Below, one piece after another: positions 56,976 to 64,000 of a stretch of 64,000 nucleotides of DNA (the first letter of the stretch is position 1; each line of letters begins with the position of its first letter). Both the position numbers and the translations under genes were made by a program. The notes below the pieces were generated by a model. That model was not told the origin of the DNA. It searched no databases and was given only the letters and a program-made list of their open reading frames with translations. The stretch covers positions 186,001 to 250,000 of the forward strand of contig JADJSS010000002.1 in assembly GCA_016711605.1 (NCBI GenBank), given 5' to 3'. Source of the stretch: Saprospirales bacterium. Its GTDB lineage: Bacteria; Bacteroidota; Bacteroidia; Chitinophagales; JADIYW01.

Positions 56976-57148
56976 ACTTATTTTCCACTATTTTGGATAG
57001 TGTAGGATTTGGCACCTTTTTAAGAGTATTTAGTAAGCAGTATTTAGTAGGCAGTTATGTTGCATACTTAATACTTACTAGTGCATACTATTCTAAGCAG
57101 GTTGCCAAGACATCAGCGAGCCTAATCTCTCCGTCTTTCGCAATAAGT
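56976..57148 (-). promoter_or_regulatory. SAM-I (S-box) riboswitch upstream of the methionine-synthase genes
   Basis: On the minus strand: P1 ACTTATT/AATAAGT ends (57142-57148 with 56976-56982), GACGGAGAGATTAGGCTCGC then TGATGTC, the invariant GGCAACC at 57100-57106, and GGTGCCAAATCC at about 57005-57016. This matches the S-box core order. The P3 region between GGCAACC and GGTGCC is expanded to about 83 nt and made of TACTAAATACTGCTTACT-type words. The first gene starts 98 bp downstream. It would turn the metH unit off when SAM is plentiful. Confidence 0.8.
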
Positions 57149-57221
57149 TTATTAAAGTAAAGAACAAAATTCAGTTGCAAATATACAAAATGGAAATAAG
57201 ATTGCAACTTGTCTTAGGACA

Positions 57222-57251
57222 ATAAAAAAAGTCCAACATTAAGTTGAACCT
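57222..57251 (-). terminator. Rho-independent terminator after DUF4082-like lipoprotein
   Basis: Minus strand GTTCAAC-TTAAT-GTTGGAC followed by seven T. It separates the lipoprotein genes from the SAM riboswitch leader. Confidence 0.75.
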
Positions 57252-57277
57252 TAAACACAAGTATGACATATACTCAT

Positions 57278-57877
57278 TTACTCAAATTGCACATCAGCAC
57301 CAGCGAAAAAATTCCAATAAGATAGTGGATTACTTGGAAATACAGCAGTAGCAGATGTTTTTCCATAAGGTGATTCAAAAGTTACACTTCCAATATTAAA
57401 TGGATAGATGTTAAAATCAATTCCATCAGGGTTCGCCTCTCTTTTATAACATATCCAATAATCTGCTGGAACTCCACCATTATTGTTGTTCATAGATATG
57501 ATGTATCTTTTATTAGGTATAATTTCAATAGGTGTAATGGCCTTATAAAAATATTTAGTGTTATCGGTAACGTTTACAGTGGTTTGTGCTAACAATGCAG
57601 AAGACTCGACATCCCAAAAACTAACTACAAAATTGCCTGTGTTGCCAGCTCGACAACCTAATTTGGTTACTTTGCCAGATTTTGAAAAATAAATTTTAGT
57701 GCCGATTTCATAAAAGTCAAATCCAGGAAAATTCCTTGTAGAATCTATTAATGTGGTGTTTTTTGATGCAGCTTGTACCGGATTTTCAAAAATTACATTT
57801 GTTGTTTTGTCTTTTTTACAAGATATAGCCATTCCTAATACAAAGACTATAGCCAAAGTGTTGATTAGATTTCTCAT
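57278..57877 (-). CDS. DUF4082-like lipoprotein (paralogue 2)
   Basis: The protein has 199 residues with lipobox AISC in FVLGMAISCKKDK. The mature domain (GTKIYFSKSGKVTKLGCRAG, GNFVVSFWDVESSALLAQTTV, ITPIEIIPNKRYIISMNN) is a beta-sandwich resembling DUF4082, matched segment by segment by the upstream neighbour. The two are a recent tandem duplication with divergent N-termini. Outer-membrane or periplasmic carbohydrate-associated role is possible but unproven. Confidence 0.7.
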   Translation of the reverse strand: MRNLINTLAIVFVLGMAISCKKDKTTNVIFENPVQAASKNTTLIDSTRNFPGFDFYEIGTKIYFSKSGKVTKLGCRAGNTGNFVVSFWDVESSALLAQTTVNVTDNTKYFYKAITPIEIIPNKRYIISMNNNNGGVPADYWICYKREANPDGIDFNIYPFNIGSVTFESPYGKTSATAVFPSNPLSYWNFFAGADVQFE

Positions 57878-57916
57878 GTGTTTATTATTTAAAATTTGAT
57901 TAAAAATGATTTTGAT

Positions 57917-58516
57917 TTAGTCTTCTACAAACACAAAATCAACCAATCCTGCAATTTTGAAGGTATAGGTAGATCTGTCAGGAAATGTTTGTGATGATGT
58001 TTTTGCATCGCTGTAATAATGAATGGTAATACCATCTGCATAAAAAGGCATAAAATCTATTCCAGTATTATCTCTTATTTCAAATGCTTCTTTTAAAATA
58101 TTAATGCTAACCACATAGCGTTTATTTGCTCTTAAATCTATTGGTGTAATGTTTACATATTTATAGCTAGTTGAATCCAAATCTGCATAAGTTGTTGTTA
58201 TTATATTTTTAGAAGAATCGTCCCAAACTGTAATACGATAATTTCCTGCTTTAGGTACTTTACCACCAACTTTAGTGATTTTACCTTTTGAATTGGAAGA
58301 AAAAGTGATACCATGTTCATATGAAGTACTATAACCATTATTTAAATATCTGTAATAATAAACAGCTTGCGATTCCGCTTTTTGTATAGGTTTAATTTCT
58401 GGTTTTGGTGTTGGTACTGGCGTAGGTGTTGATTTTTTAGTACAGGCACTTAACAGCAATAGCATAGAGATGATTGCTATAGAAATTCTTGTTGTTGTTA
58501 TTTGTAACTTTTTCAT
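57917..58516 (-). CDS. DUF4082-like lipoprotein (paralogue 1)
   Basis: The protein has 199 residues with lipobox LSAC in LLLLSACTKK, followed by a Pro/Thr-rich linker (TPTPVPTPKPEIKP). The domain has the same order of motifs as the gene 39 bp downstream (GITFSSNSKGKITKVGG, GNYRITVWDDSSKNIITTT, ITPIDLRANKRYVVSIN). It is divergently arranged to metF with a 164-bp intergenic leader. Confidence 0.7.
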   Translation of the reverse strand: MKKLQITTTRISIAIISMLLLLSACTKKSTPTPVPTPKPEIKPIQKAESQAVYYYRYLNNGYSTSYEHGITFSSNSKGKITKVGGKVPKAGNYRITVWDDSSKNIITTTYADLDSTSYKYVNITPIDLRANKRYVVSINILKEAFEIRDNTGIDFMPFYADGITIHYYSDAKTSSQTFPDRSTYTFKIAGLVDFVFVED

Positions 58517-58680
58517 TTTGATTTATTTTGATAATCAAATCTAAAACAGGTTTCTAAAAAATAGTCTGTGAAATGAGTATTTGGTAATTATTAATTAGAA
58601 TTCGCAATATTCTATTAGAAATTATCTTGTAAAATCATCAATCTATTTGTTAATTTCGCAGTTCATTTATTTAAAGTACA

Positions 58681-59637
58681 ATGAAAGTAACCGATATTTT
58701 AGCTGATAAGAAAGACAAAACATTAGTTTCGTTTGAAATTTTGCCACCATTAAAAGGAAAAAGCATAGATTCTATCACTAAGGTTTTAGATCCATTAATG
58801 GAATTTCAGCCACCATTTATAGATGTAACTTATCATAGAGAAGAGTTTGAATACAAACAAACTAAAGAAGGATATTTTGAAAAAATTGCAGTGCGTAAAA
58901 GACCTGGCACGGTAGGTATTTGTGCTGCCATAAAATACCGATATAATGTAGAAGCAGTTCCTCATTTTTTATGTGGTGGTTTTAGCACAGAAGAAACGGA
59001 AAACTCTTTAATAGATTTAGGATTTTTAGGTATTCAAAATATTTTGGCTTTGCGTGGCGATGCTCGTAAATTGGAAAAGAAATTTGTTCCTGAACCAGAT
59101 GGACATCCATTTGCGTTGGATTTGGTGAAACAAATCAACGACATGAATAATGGCAAATACCTTGACAATGACCTAATCAATCCAGTAAAAACTGATTTTT
59201 GTATTGGTGTGGCTGGTTATCCTGAAAAACATTTTGAAGCAGCCAACTACGAGCAAGATTTAATGTATCTGAAAGAAAAAATTGATGCTGGTGGTGATTA
59301 TATTGTTACACAAATGTTTTTTGATAATGCTGCCTATTTTAAATTTGTAGATGATTGCCGTAAAATTGGAATTAATGTTCCTATTATTCCTGGTATAAAA
59401 CCAATTACAAGAATGGCGCAATTAAACAGCATTCCATCTGCATTTTTTATCAATTTACCAGAAAACTTAGTAAAAGAAGCTAAAAAATGTGCAGACGATG
59501 CTGCTGTAAAAGAATTAGGTATTGAATGGTGTATACAACAAAGCAAAGAGCTCGTTCAGTTTGGCGTTCCTTGTTTGCATTATTATACAATGGGTGACGT
59601 TAAAACTATATCCAGAATTTGTACTGCTTTAGTTTAG
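58681..59637 (+). CDS. metF: Methylenetetrahydrofolate reductase
   Basis: This 318-residue FAD-containing reductase makes 5-methyl-tetrahydrofolate, the methyl donor for MetH. Motifs: SFEILPPLKG, the catalytic Glu in VSFEILPP, FIDVTYHRE, the ILALRGDAR flavin loop, IGVAGYPEKH and IVTQMFFDNAAYFKF. It is transcribed toward the potassium-transporter gene and stops 9 bases from that convergent gene. No SAM riboswitch is seen in its own leader. Confidence 0.97.
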   Translation: MKVTDILADKKDKTLVSFEILPPLKGKSIDSITKVLDPLMEFQPPFIDVTYHREEFEYKQTKEGYFEKIAVRKRPGTVGICAAIKYRYNVEAVPHFLCGGFSTEETENSLIDLGFLGIQNILALRGDARKLEKKFVPEPDGHPFALDLVKQINDMNNGKYLDNDLINPVKTDFCIGVAGYPEKHFEAANYEQDLMYLKEKIDAGGDYIVTQMFFDNAAYFKFVDDCRKIGINVPIIPGIKPITRMAQLNSIPSAFFINLPENLVKEAKKCADDAAVKELGIEWCIQQSKELVQFGVPCLHYYTMGDVKTISRICTALV

Positions 59638-59646
59638 ACTATCAAG

Positions 59647-61608
59647 TTAGTCAAAACCATCCTTGCGATGAATCGTGAGTTCATCCTGTAAATGAATTTT
59701 TAAAGGAACAAATTCTTCCGCAACATTTACGGTATCTAAGCCAAATTCTTTGTATGGTGGATAGCTAATACCAGCCAATGCCTCATATACTTTCATGGCA
59801 AATAAATTTCTGGGTTTTAAATCATTGTCTTCAGATAATTTTGGTTTTATAAAAATAAATTTAAAATCAGCTTTAATATTATGTTCTTTCATAGATGGAT
59901 ATCTGCTGAATTCATCTACTTCTCCATTCTCTACCATTTGCTCTACAGCTTTCATAAAAAGCCGATTTACTTTGTGTTTTACTTTAAAACCAAACTCTAA
60001 ACGTACAAAGAAAACTTTTTTGGGTATAATTGTTTTTACATAAAAACTTCTTTCATGTTCATGAGGATAATCTAAGGTATCTACATGTATAAACCAATAA
60101 ACATCTGCACGTTTTGGTTTTTGTTGAAAGATAGAATATATAATATTAGTATCTACATTCGCTGATTTTTTGGATTTCTTGGACATAAACACCAAATTAG
60201 TTGCCTCTTTTGGTATACTTTCATCATTTTGAATAGAATTAAACATTGGTATAAAGTCATCTAAACTCACCAAATTATTAAAGCTATCTCGAATAGTACG
60301 TGCTTTATGAAGGAAAAATAAAATCAGAAAGGTAATACAAGCCATAAAAAAAGTGAACCAACCACCATAAAAAAACTTTTTGAGGTTAGAAAGAAAAAAA
60401 ACTAATTCAACCGAAAAAAACACCACTCCAATTACGATTATTAAAGTAACGGATTTTTGTTTGGTACGAAAAAACAACAATAATAATGCTGTTGTCATTA
60501 ACATGTTTATAGTAATACTTAATCCATAAGCAGCCTCCATGTTGCTTGATTTCTTAAACAAAATAATGATGAGTAAACATCCTGCAAATAATATCCAGTT
60601 TATGGAAGGAATATAAATTTGTCCTTTAGATTCAGCAGGATAATGTACCTTTAAGTTAATCCATAAACGTTGTTTTATGGCCTCACTGATTAACGTAAAA
60701 CAACCACTAATTAATGCTTGGCTGGCAATAATAGTTGCTACTGTTGCAAGTATGATAAAATAACTTAAATATTTTATAGGCACGAGAGAGTAAAATGGAC
60801 TTCTTTCATTTAGCAGTTCTCCATCGTGTTGTAAACACCAAACAGCTTGCCCTAAATAGTTTAATAACAAACAGCTTAATACAAAAACCCAACTTGTTTG
60901 GATGTTTTTTTTTCCGCAATGACCTAAATCGGCATACAATGCTTCTGCGCCAGTGGTACACAAAAATACGGCACCTAAAATCCAAAAACCACCAGCATGA
61001 TGAGTAAGTAATTTAATTGCATAATAAGGATTGAAAGCCATTACTATTTGTGGATATTGCACTATTTTTATAAAACCCAAAACACCAATAACACTAAACC
61101 ACAACAACATTATTGGTCCAAATGCTTTTCCGATGATGCTTGTTCCAAACTGCTGAAAGAAAAACAACAACAATAAAATAGAAAGCACAATAGGAATAGT
61201 TGGTAATTCTGGATACATTAAATTCAATCCTTCTACTGCTGATGAAATGGAAATTGGTGGTGTGATAAATCCATCTGCCAATAATGCGGAACAACCAATT
61301 AATGCTGCTATTAACGGCCATTTTGCAGGATGTTTTTTCACCAAAGCATATAAAGAAAATATACCACCTTCACCTTGATGGTCTGCCTTTAATGCCAAAT
61401 AAACATACTTAAACGTAGTGATAAGTATTAATGTCCAGAATATGCATGATACAGAACCCAGAATTAATTCTTTATCTATGGTACTTTTGCCGATAATTGC
61501 CTGCATTACATACAATGGCGAAGTACCAATATCACCATAAATTATTCCTAAGGTAATAAGCAATCCACTAAAACTTAGGTGGTTTTTATTTAATACTTTT
61601 TCTTCCAA
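59647..61608 (-). CDS. kup: KUP/HAK/KT potassium uptake permease
   Basis: This 653-residue proton-coupled K+ transporter has the signature GIIYGDIGTSPLYVMQAI near residues 18-36. About 12 TM helices fill residues 15-450, and a cytoplasmic C-terminal domain of about 200 residues follows (VFFVRLEFGFKVKHKVNRLF). It is preceded by the PiT/DUF47 pair on the same strand (46 bp gap). Confidence 0.96.
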   Translation of the reverse strand: MEEKVLNKNHLSFSGLLITLGIIYGDIGTSPLYVMQAIIGKSTIDKELILGSVSCIFWTLILITTFKYVYLALKADHQGEGGIFSLYALVKKHPAKWPLIAALIGCSALLADGFITPPISISSAVEGLNLMYPELPTIPIVLSILLLLFFFQQFGTSIIGKAFGPIMLLWFSVIGVLGFIKIVQYPQIVMAFNPYYAIKLLTHHAGGFWILGAVFLCTTGAEALYADLGHCGKKNIQTSWVFVLSCLLLNYLGQAVWCLQHDGELLNERSPFYSLVPIKYLSYFIILATVATIIASQALISGCFTLISEAIKQRLWINLKVHYPAESKGQIYIPSINWILFAGCLLIIILFKKSSNMEAAYGLSITINMLMTTALLLLFFRTKQKSVTLIIVIGVVFFSVELVFFLSNLKKFFYGGWFTFFMACITFLILFFLHKARTIRDSFNNLVSLDDFIPMFNSIQNDESIPKEATNLVFMSKKSKKSANVDTNIIYSIFQQKPKRADVYWFIHVDTLDYPHEHERSFYVKTIIPKKVFFVRLEFGFKVKHKVNRLFMKAVEQMVENGEVDEFSRYPSMKEHNIKADFKFIFIKPKLSEDNDLKPRNLFAMKVYEALAGISYPPYKEFGLDTVNVAEEFVPLKIHLQDELTIHRKDGFD

Positions 61609-61653
61609 ACGTTTTGTTAAGATACATAAAGGAATATCAATATTTATAGAAAT

Positions 61654-62280
61654 TTAAGATAATTTCATTACGACCACACCAAATATATTAGCTGCGGTGT
61701 CTGCTCTGTCAGACATGTTGGACAAATGTCTATAGACTTCTCTTTTATAAAAAATTGATTTGATAGTATCCAAAGAAACAGGATCTATAAATAAATCACG
61801 AAGTGCTTTTCTATATTGTTTTTCCACTTCTTTTTCGAGTATTTTTGTTTTTAAAGAATGTTCTCCAGCAACTCTTGGATTTTTACTCAATCTTTCCATT
61901 GCCATTAATAACTCTTCTGTTTGCATTCTAATTAAAACAACCATTTTTTGTATGTATTCATCTGGTTTTACATTTAAAATATGCATTTCATCCATGGTTG
62001 TAACAGTATAATCAACCATATCATATAAAGCATTCGAAATATTTAAAATATCTTCTCTGTCTATTGGTGTTATAAATGTATTATGTAAATCATCCATTAA
62101 TACATTTCTGATTTCATCAATCTCATTGATAATTTTTTTGATGTGTTCTATTTTAGAAGGTGCGTCATCATCTAATGAATGCTCGAGAAATATGATGGCC
62201 TCATTTGTTTTTTTTGATTGTTCAATAAGTTGCAAAATAAACTTATCGGTTTTTTCTTCATTAGCACCAAAAATTCCCAT
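61654..62280 (-). CDS. DUF47 / PhoU-like phosphate transport accessory protein
   Basis: This 208-residue all-helical PhoU-like protein (FILQLIEQSKKTNEAIIFLE, ITPIDREDILNISNALYDMVDYTV, DPVSLDTIKSIFYKREVYRHL) is the usual partner of PiT permeases. The gene begins 3 bases after the PiT stop, so it is translationally coupled. It probably regulates the permease. Confidence 0.93.
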   Translation of the reverse strand: MGIFGANEEKTDKFILQLIEQSKKTNEAIIFLEHSLDDDAPSKIEHIKKIINEIDEIRNVLMDDLHNTFITPIDREDILNISNALYDMVDYTVTTMDEMHILNVKPDEYIQKMVVLIRMQTEELLMAMERLSKNPRVAGEHSLKTKILEKEVEKQYRKALRDLFIDPVSLDTIKSIFYKREVYRHLSNMSDRADTAANIFGVVVMKLS

Positions 62281-62282
62281 AG

Positions 62283-63278
62283 TTATAATTTAGAGATGAA
62301 TAGTATGATAAAATATAATATTGCTGAAAGTATTGCAGTAATAGGAATTGTTAAAAACCACGCATAAAATATATCTTTTAAAACGGTCCAGCGTACTTTA
62401 GAAATTTTATCACCAGCACCAGCACCCATAATAGACATACTTACTACTTGAGTGGTACTAACAGGACCGCCTAAAAATGACGATGTTAGAATAACCAATG
62501 CAGATGCTAATTGTGAAGTAAAACTATGTATAGGTCGGATTTTATAAAATTTACCGCCAAGAGTTTGTATAATTCTCCAACCACCTAAGGCTGTACCAGC
62601 ACCAATAGCTGTTGCACTAATGAGAATTACCCAATAAGGCACTACAAATTCTTTTTGATAACCTAAAACCACCAAACCCATGGTGATAACACCCATTGTT
62701 TTTTGTGCATCATTGGTTCCATGGCTGAGTGCTAATGCAATGGCTGTTGGAATTTGTCCGTATTTTAATCCAGTATCTGCTTTTGGTGATGCGTTTTTTA
62801 ACAAGCGTTTGGTAATTAACATAACTAACCAGCCAACTGTAAAGCCAATAATTGGTGAAGCAAAAAGTGCTATTATTATTTTCCAAAGGCCAGCCATTTT
62901 AACTACTTTAAAACCAGAACTAACAATAACTGCACCTAAGATACCACCAATTAATCCGTGAGATGAACTAGCCGGAATTCCAAAAAACCAAGTAACTAAA
63001 TTCCAAATACTGGCACTTAGTAATGCGGCAATAACAACATAAATGGTTATTGATTCTGGTGCTGTAACTTCGTGTCCAATTGTATTTGCTACCGCAACAC
63101 CAAAAAGAAAAGGACCAATTAAATTAGCAACTGCAGCTAGTGTAAGTGCTGCTTTTGCAGACATTGCTCTAGATGAAATCATCGTTGCGACAACATTTGC
63201 ACTATCATGAAATCCATTAAGGAAATCAAACAACAATGAAATGCCAATTAATATAATTAACCAAACTAAAGGTGTCAT
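62283..63278 (-). CDS. Inorganic phosphate transporter, PiT family
   Basis: This 331-residue low-affinity phosphate/cation symporter has the two repeated PiT signatures, FDFLNGFHDSANVVATMISS near residue 17 and ALSHGTNDAQKTMGVITMG near residue 190. About nine TM helices. Upstream of DUF47 in one transcription unit. Confidence 0.96.
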   Translation of the reverse strand: MTPLVWLIILIGISLLFDFLNGFHDSANVVATMISSRAMSAKAALTLAAVANLIGPFLFGVAVANTIGHEVTAPESITIYVVIAALLSASIWNLVTWFFGIPASSSHGLIGGILGAVIVSSGFKVVKMAGLWKIIIALFASPIIGFTVGWLVMLITKRLLKNASPKADTGLKYGQIPTAIALALSHGTNDAQKTMGVITMGLVVLGYQKEFVVPYWVILISATAIGAGTALGGWRIIQTLGGKFYKIRPIHSFTSQLASALVILTSSFLGGPVSTTQVVSMSIMGAGAGDKISKVRWTVLKDIFYAWFLTIPITAILSAILYFIILFISKL

Positions 63279-63348
63279 AATTTTTATATACTAAAGTTAT
63301 AAAAATTTGATTTATTCTGCAGATGATTTATATCATGTAAAAAAGCAA

Positions 63349-63373
63349 AAAGCACATCAAATTGATGTGCTTT
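63349..63373 (-). terminator. Rho-independent terminator
   Basis: AAAGCACATCAA pairs with TTGATGTGCTTT, flanked by A/T runs. It lies downstream of the TRIC-type gene on the minus strand. Confidence 0.8.
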
Positions 63374-63490
63374 CTTTTTCATAGTTATAGTTTTATGGTG
63401 TTTGTATTGTAAATCTATATACAATAAAACCAATTCTACTAACCAATGAGTAAGTGGTCGTTTTAAATGAGTATTCGGTAAATAATAAAA

Positions 63491-64000
63491 TTATTCTCTA
63501 AAAGTTAACCTTGGTAAACTCCAATTATATTTTGTAGCTAATAACCTAAATCCAAAAATAAACAGCACAGATAAAATAAAATTGAGTTGTTCTTCTACAT
63601 GAAACAAATGCAAAATCACAAACAACGCAGAACCTAACAAACATGGCGTTGCATACATTTCTTTTCTAAAAATTAATGGAATTTCATTTAACAACGTATC
63701 ACGAATAACACCACCAAAAATTCCCGAAACCATACCCAACACAACGGCTGCCAATAAATTTACTTCAAATGTTATACTTTTCTGTACACCAAGCACTACA
63801 TAAATTGCCATTCCAATCGTATCGAAAATACTAAGCGTGCGTGACAAACGAATGATGTATCTTCTAAAAATCAAGGTAAAAAAAACGCCTGCAAAAACTG
63901 CCATTAAATAATTTATATCATGAATCCAAGCAACAGGATAGGCACCTAAGGTTACATCTCGAATAGTTCCACCACCAATCGCAGTAATAAATCCTGTAAA
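63491..64000 (-). CDS. Trimeric intracellular cation channel-like (UPF0126) protein, N-terminus cut
   Basis: The frame is open through the right window edge, so only the C-terminal 169 residues are seen. Both glycine-rich repeats of the family are visible: GFITAIGGGTIRDVTLGAYPV at the start (pre-ATG region) and LGMVSGIFGGVIRDTLLNEIPLIF later. About four TM helices remain. Probable TRIC/YadS-like monovalent cation channel. An in-frame ATG at 63904 is internal. Confidence 0.9.
   Translation of the reverse strand, partial: FTGFITAIGGGTIRDVTLGAYPVAWIHDINYLMAVFAGVFFTLIFRRYIIRLSRTLSIFDTIGMAIYVVLGVQKSITFEVNLLAAVVLGMVSGIFGGVIRDTLLNEIPLIFRKEMYATPCLLGSALFVILHLFHVEEQLNFILSVLFIFGFRLLATKYNWSLPRLTFRE

Larger units (their letters stand above)
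56878..57277. other. Leader region of the metH unit
   Basis: It contains the SAM-I riboswitch (56976-57148), a partial dispersed repeat (56906-56931, GATTCGG and TTCAGAATGAC) and the terminator of the lipoprotein gene (57222-57251). No gene is seen. Confidence 0.6.

Noticed and set aside
56878..57277. Cobalamin riboswitch upstream of metH
   Set aside because: No B12-box was found; the conserved elements fit a SAM-I riboswitch.

Overview
This window is a low-GC chromosomal segment from a member of the Bacteroidota, most likely a Chitinophagia- or Sphingobacteriia-like lineage. The evidence is a type IX secretion type B (gliding-motility) C-terminal domain, futalosine-pathway MqnC, PorT-type beta-barrel, GIN (DUF2807), DUF2480, DUF4292 and DUF3089 proteins, MetH split into two genes, and TTTG-N19-TAnnTTTG promoter architecture. 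No rRNA, CRISPR array, complete insertion sequence or prophage was seen. Nearly all genes are ordinary core or envelope functions.

Layout. 0-6 kb: truncated mqnC, an active/inactive M16 peptidase pair and a T9SS cargo protein. 6-21 kb: a long minus-strand envelope cluster with a lytic transglycosylase, DUF2480, PpiD-like foldase, CNNM/CorC-type protein, CASTOR/POLLUX-like channel, LptC plus an unannotated 50-residue membrane protein, EnvC-like protein, DUF4292 lipoprotein, TPR protein, dUTPase and flippase. 21-28 kb: nitrilase-fold protein, a tRNA-Phe locus disrupted by a GIY-YIG element, and three large membrane proteins of glycosyltransferase type. 28-44 kb: metZ, OsmC, a porin-like protein, a giant alpha-2-macroglobulin broken by one frameshift, DUF3089, a tandem AAA+ ATPase, thiL, GIN, DUF4377x3-META and TspO. 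44-52.5 kb: DinB, then a run of broken genes (beta-lactamase-like, membrane protein, acyl-CoA hydrolase/transferase, S8 peptidase, hypothetical). The breaks I traced are mostly 1-nt homopolymer indels, so they may be sequencing errors or decay. 52.7-59.6 kb: methionine region with metH, a homocysteine methyltransferase gene with an internal deletion, an upstream SAM-I riboswitch, two lipoproteins and metF. 59.6-64 kb: Kup potassium transporter, DUF47/PiT phosphate pair and a truncated TRIC/UPF0126 channel.

Most unusual items: (1) a GIY-YIG endonuclease reading frame next to tRNA-Phe, whose stop codon lies inside the anticodon-loop sequence of a displaced second 3' half of the same tRNA; (2) a SAM-I riboswitch with an expanded P3 region made of repeat words; (3) a homocysteine-methyltransferase module whose zinc Cys-Cys motif is out of frame after an internal deletion; (4) several families of dispersed palindromic repeats, some inside coding sequence; (5) a 21-bp tandem minisatellite.
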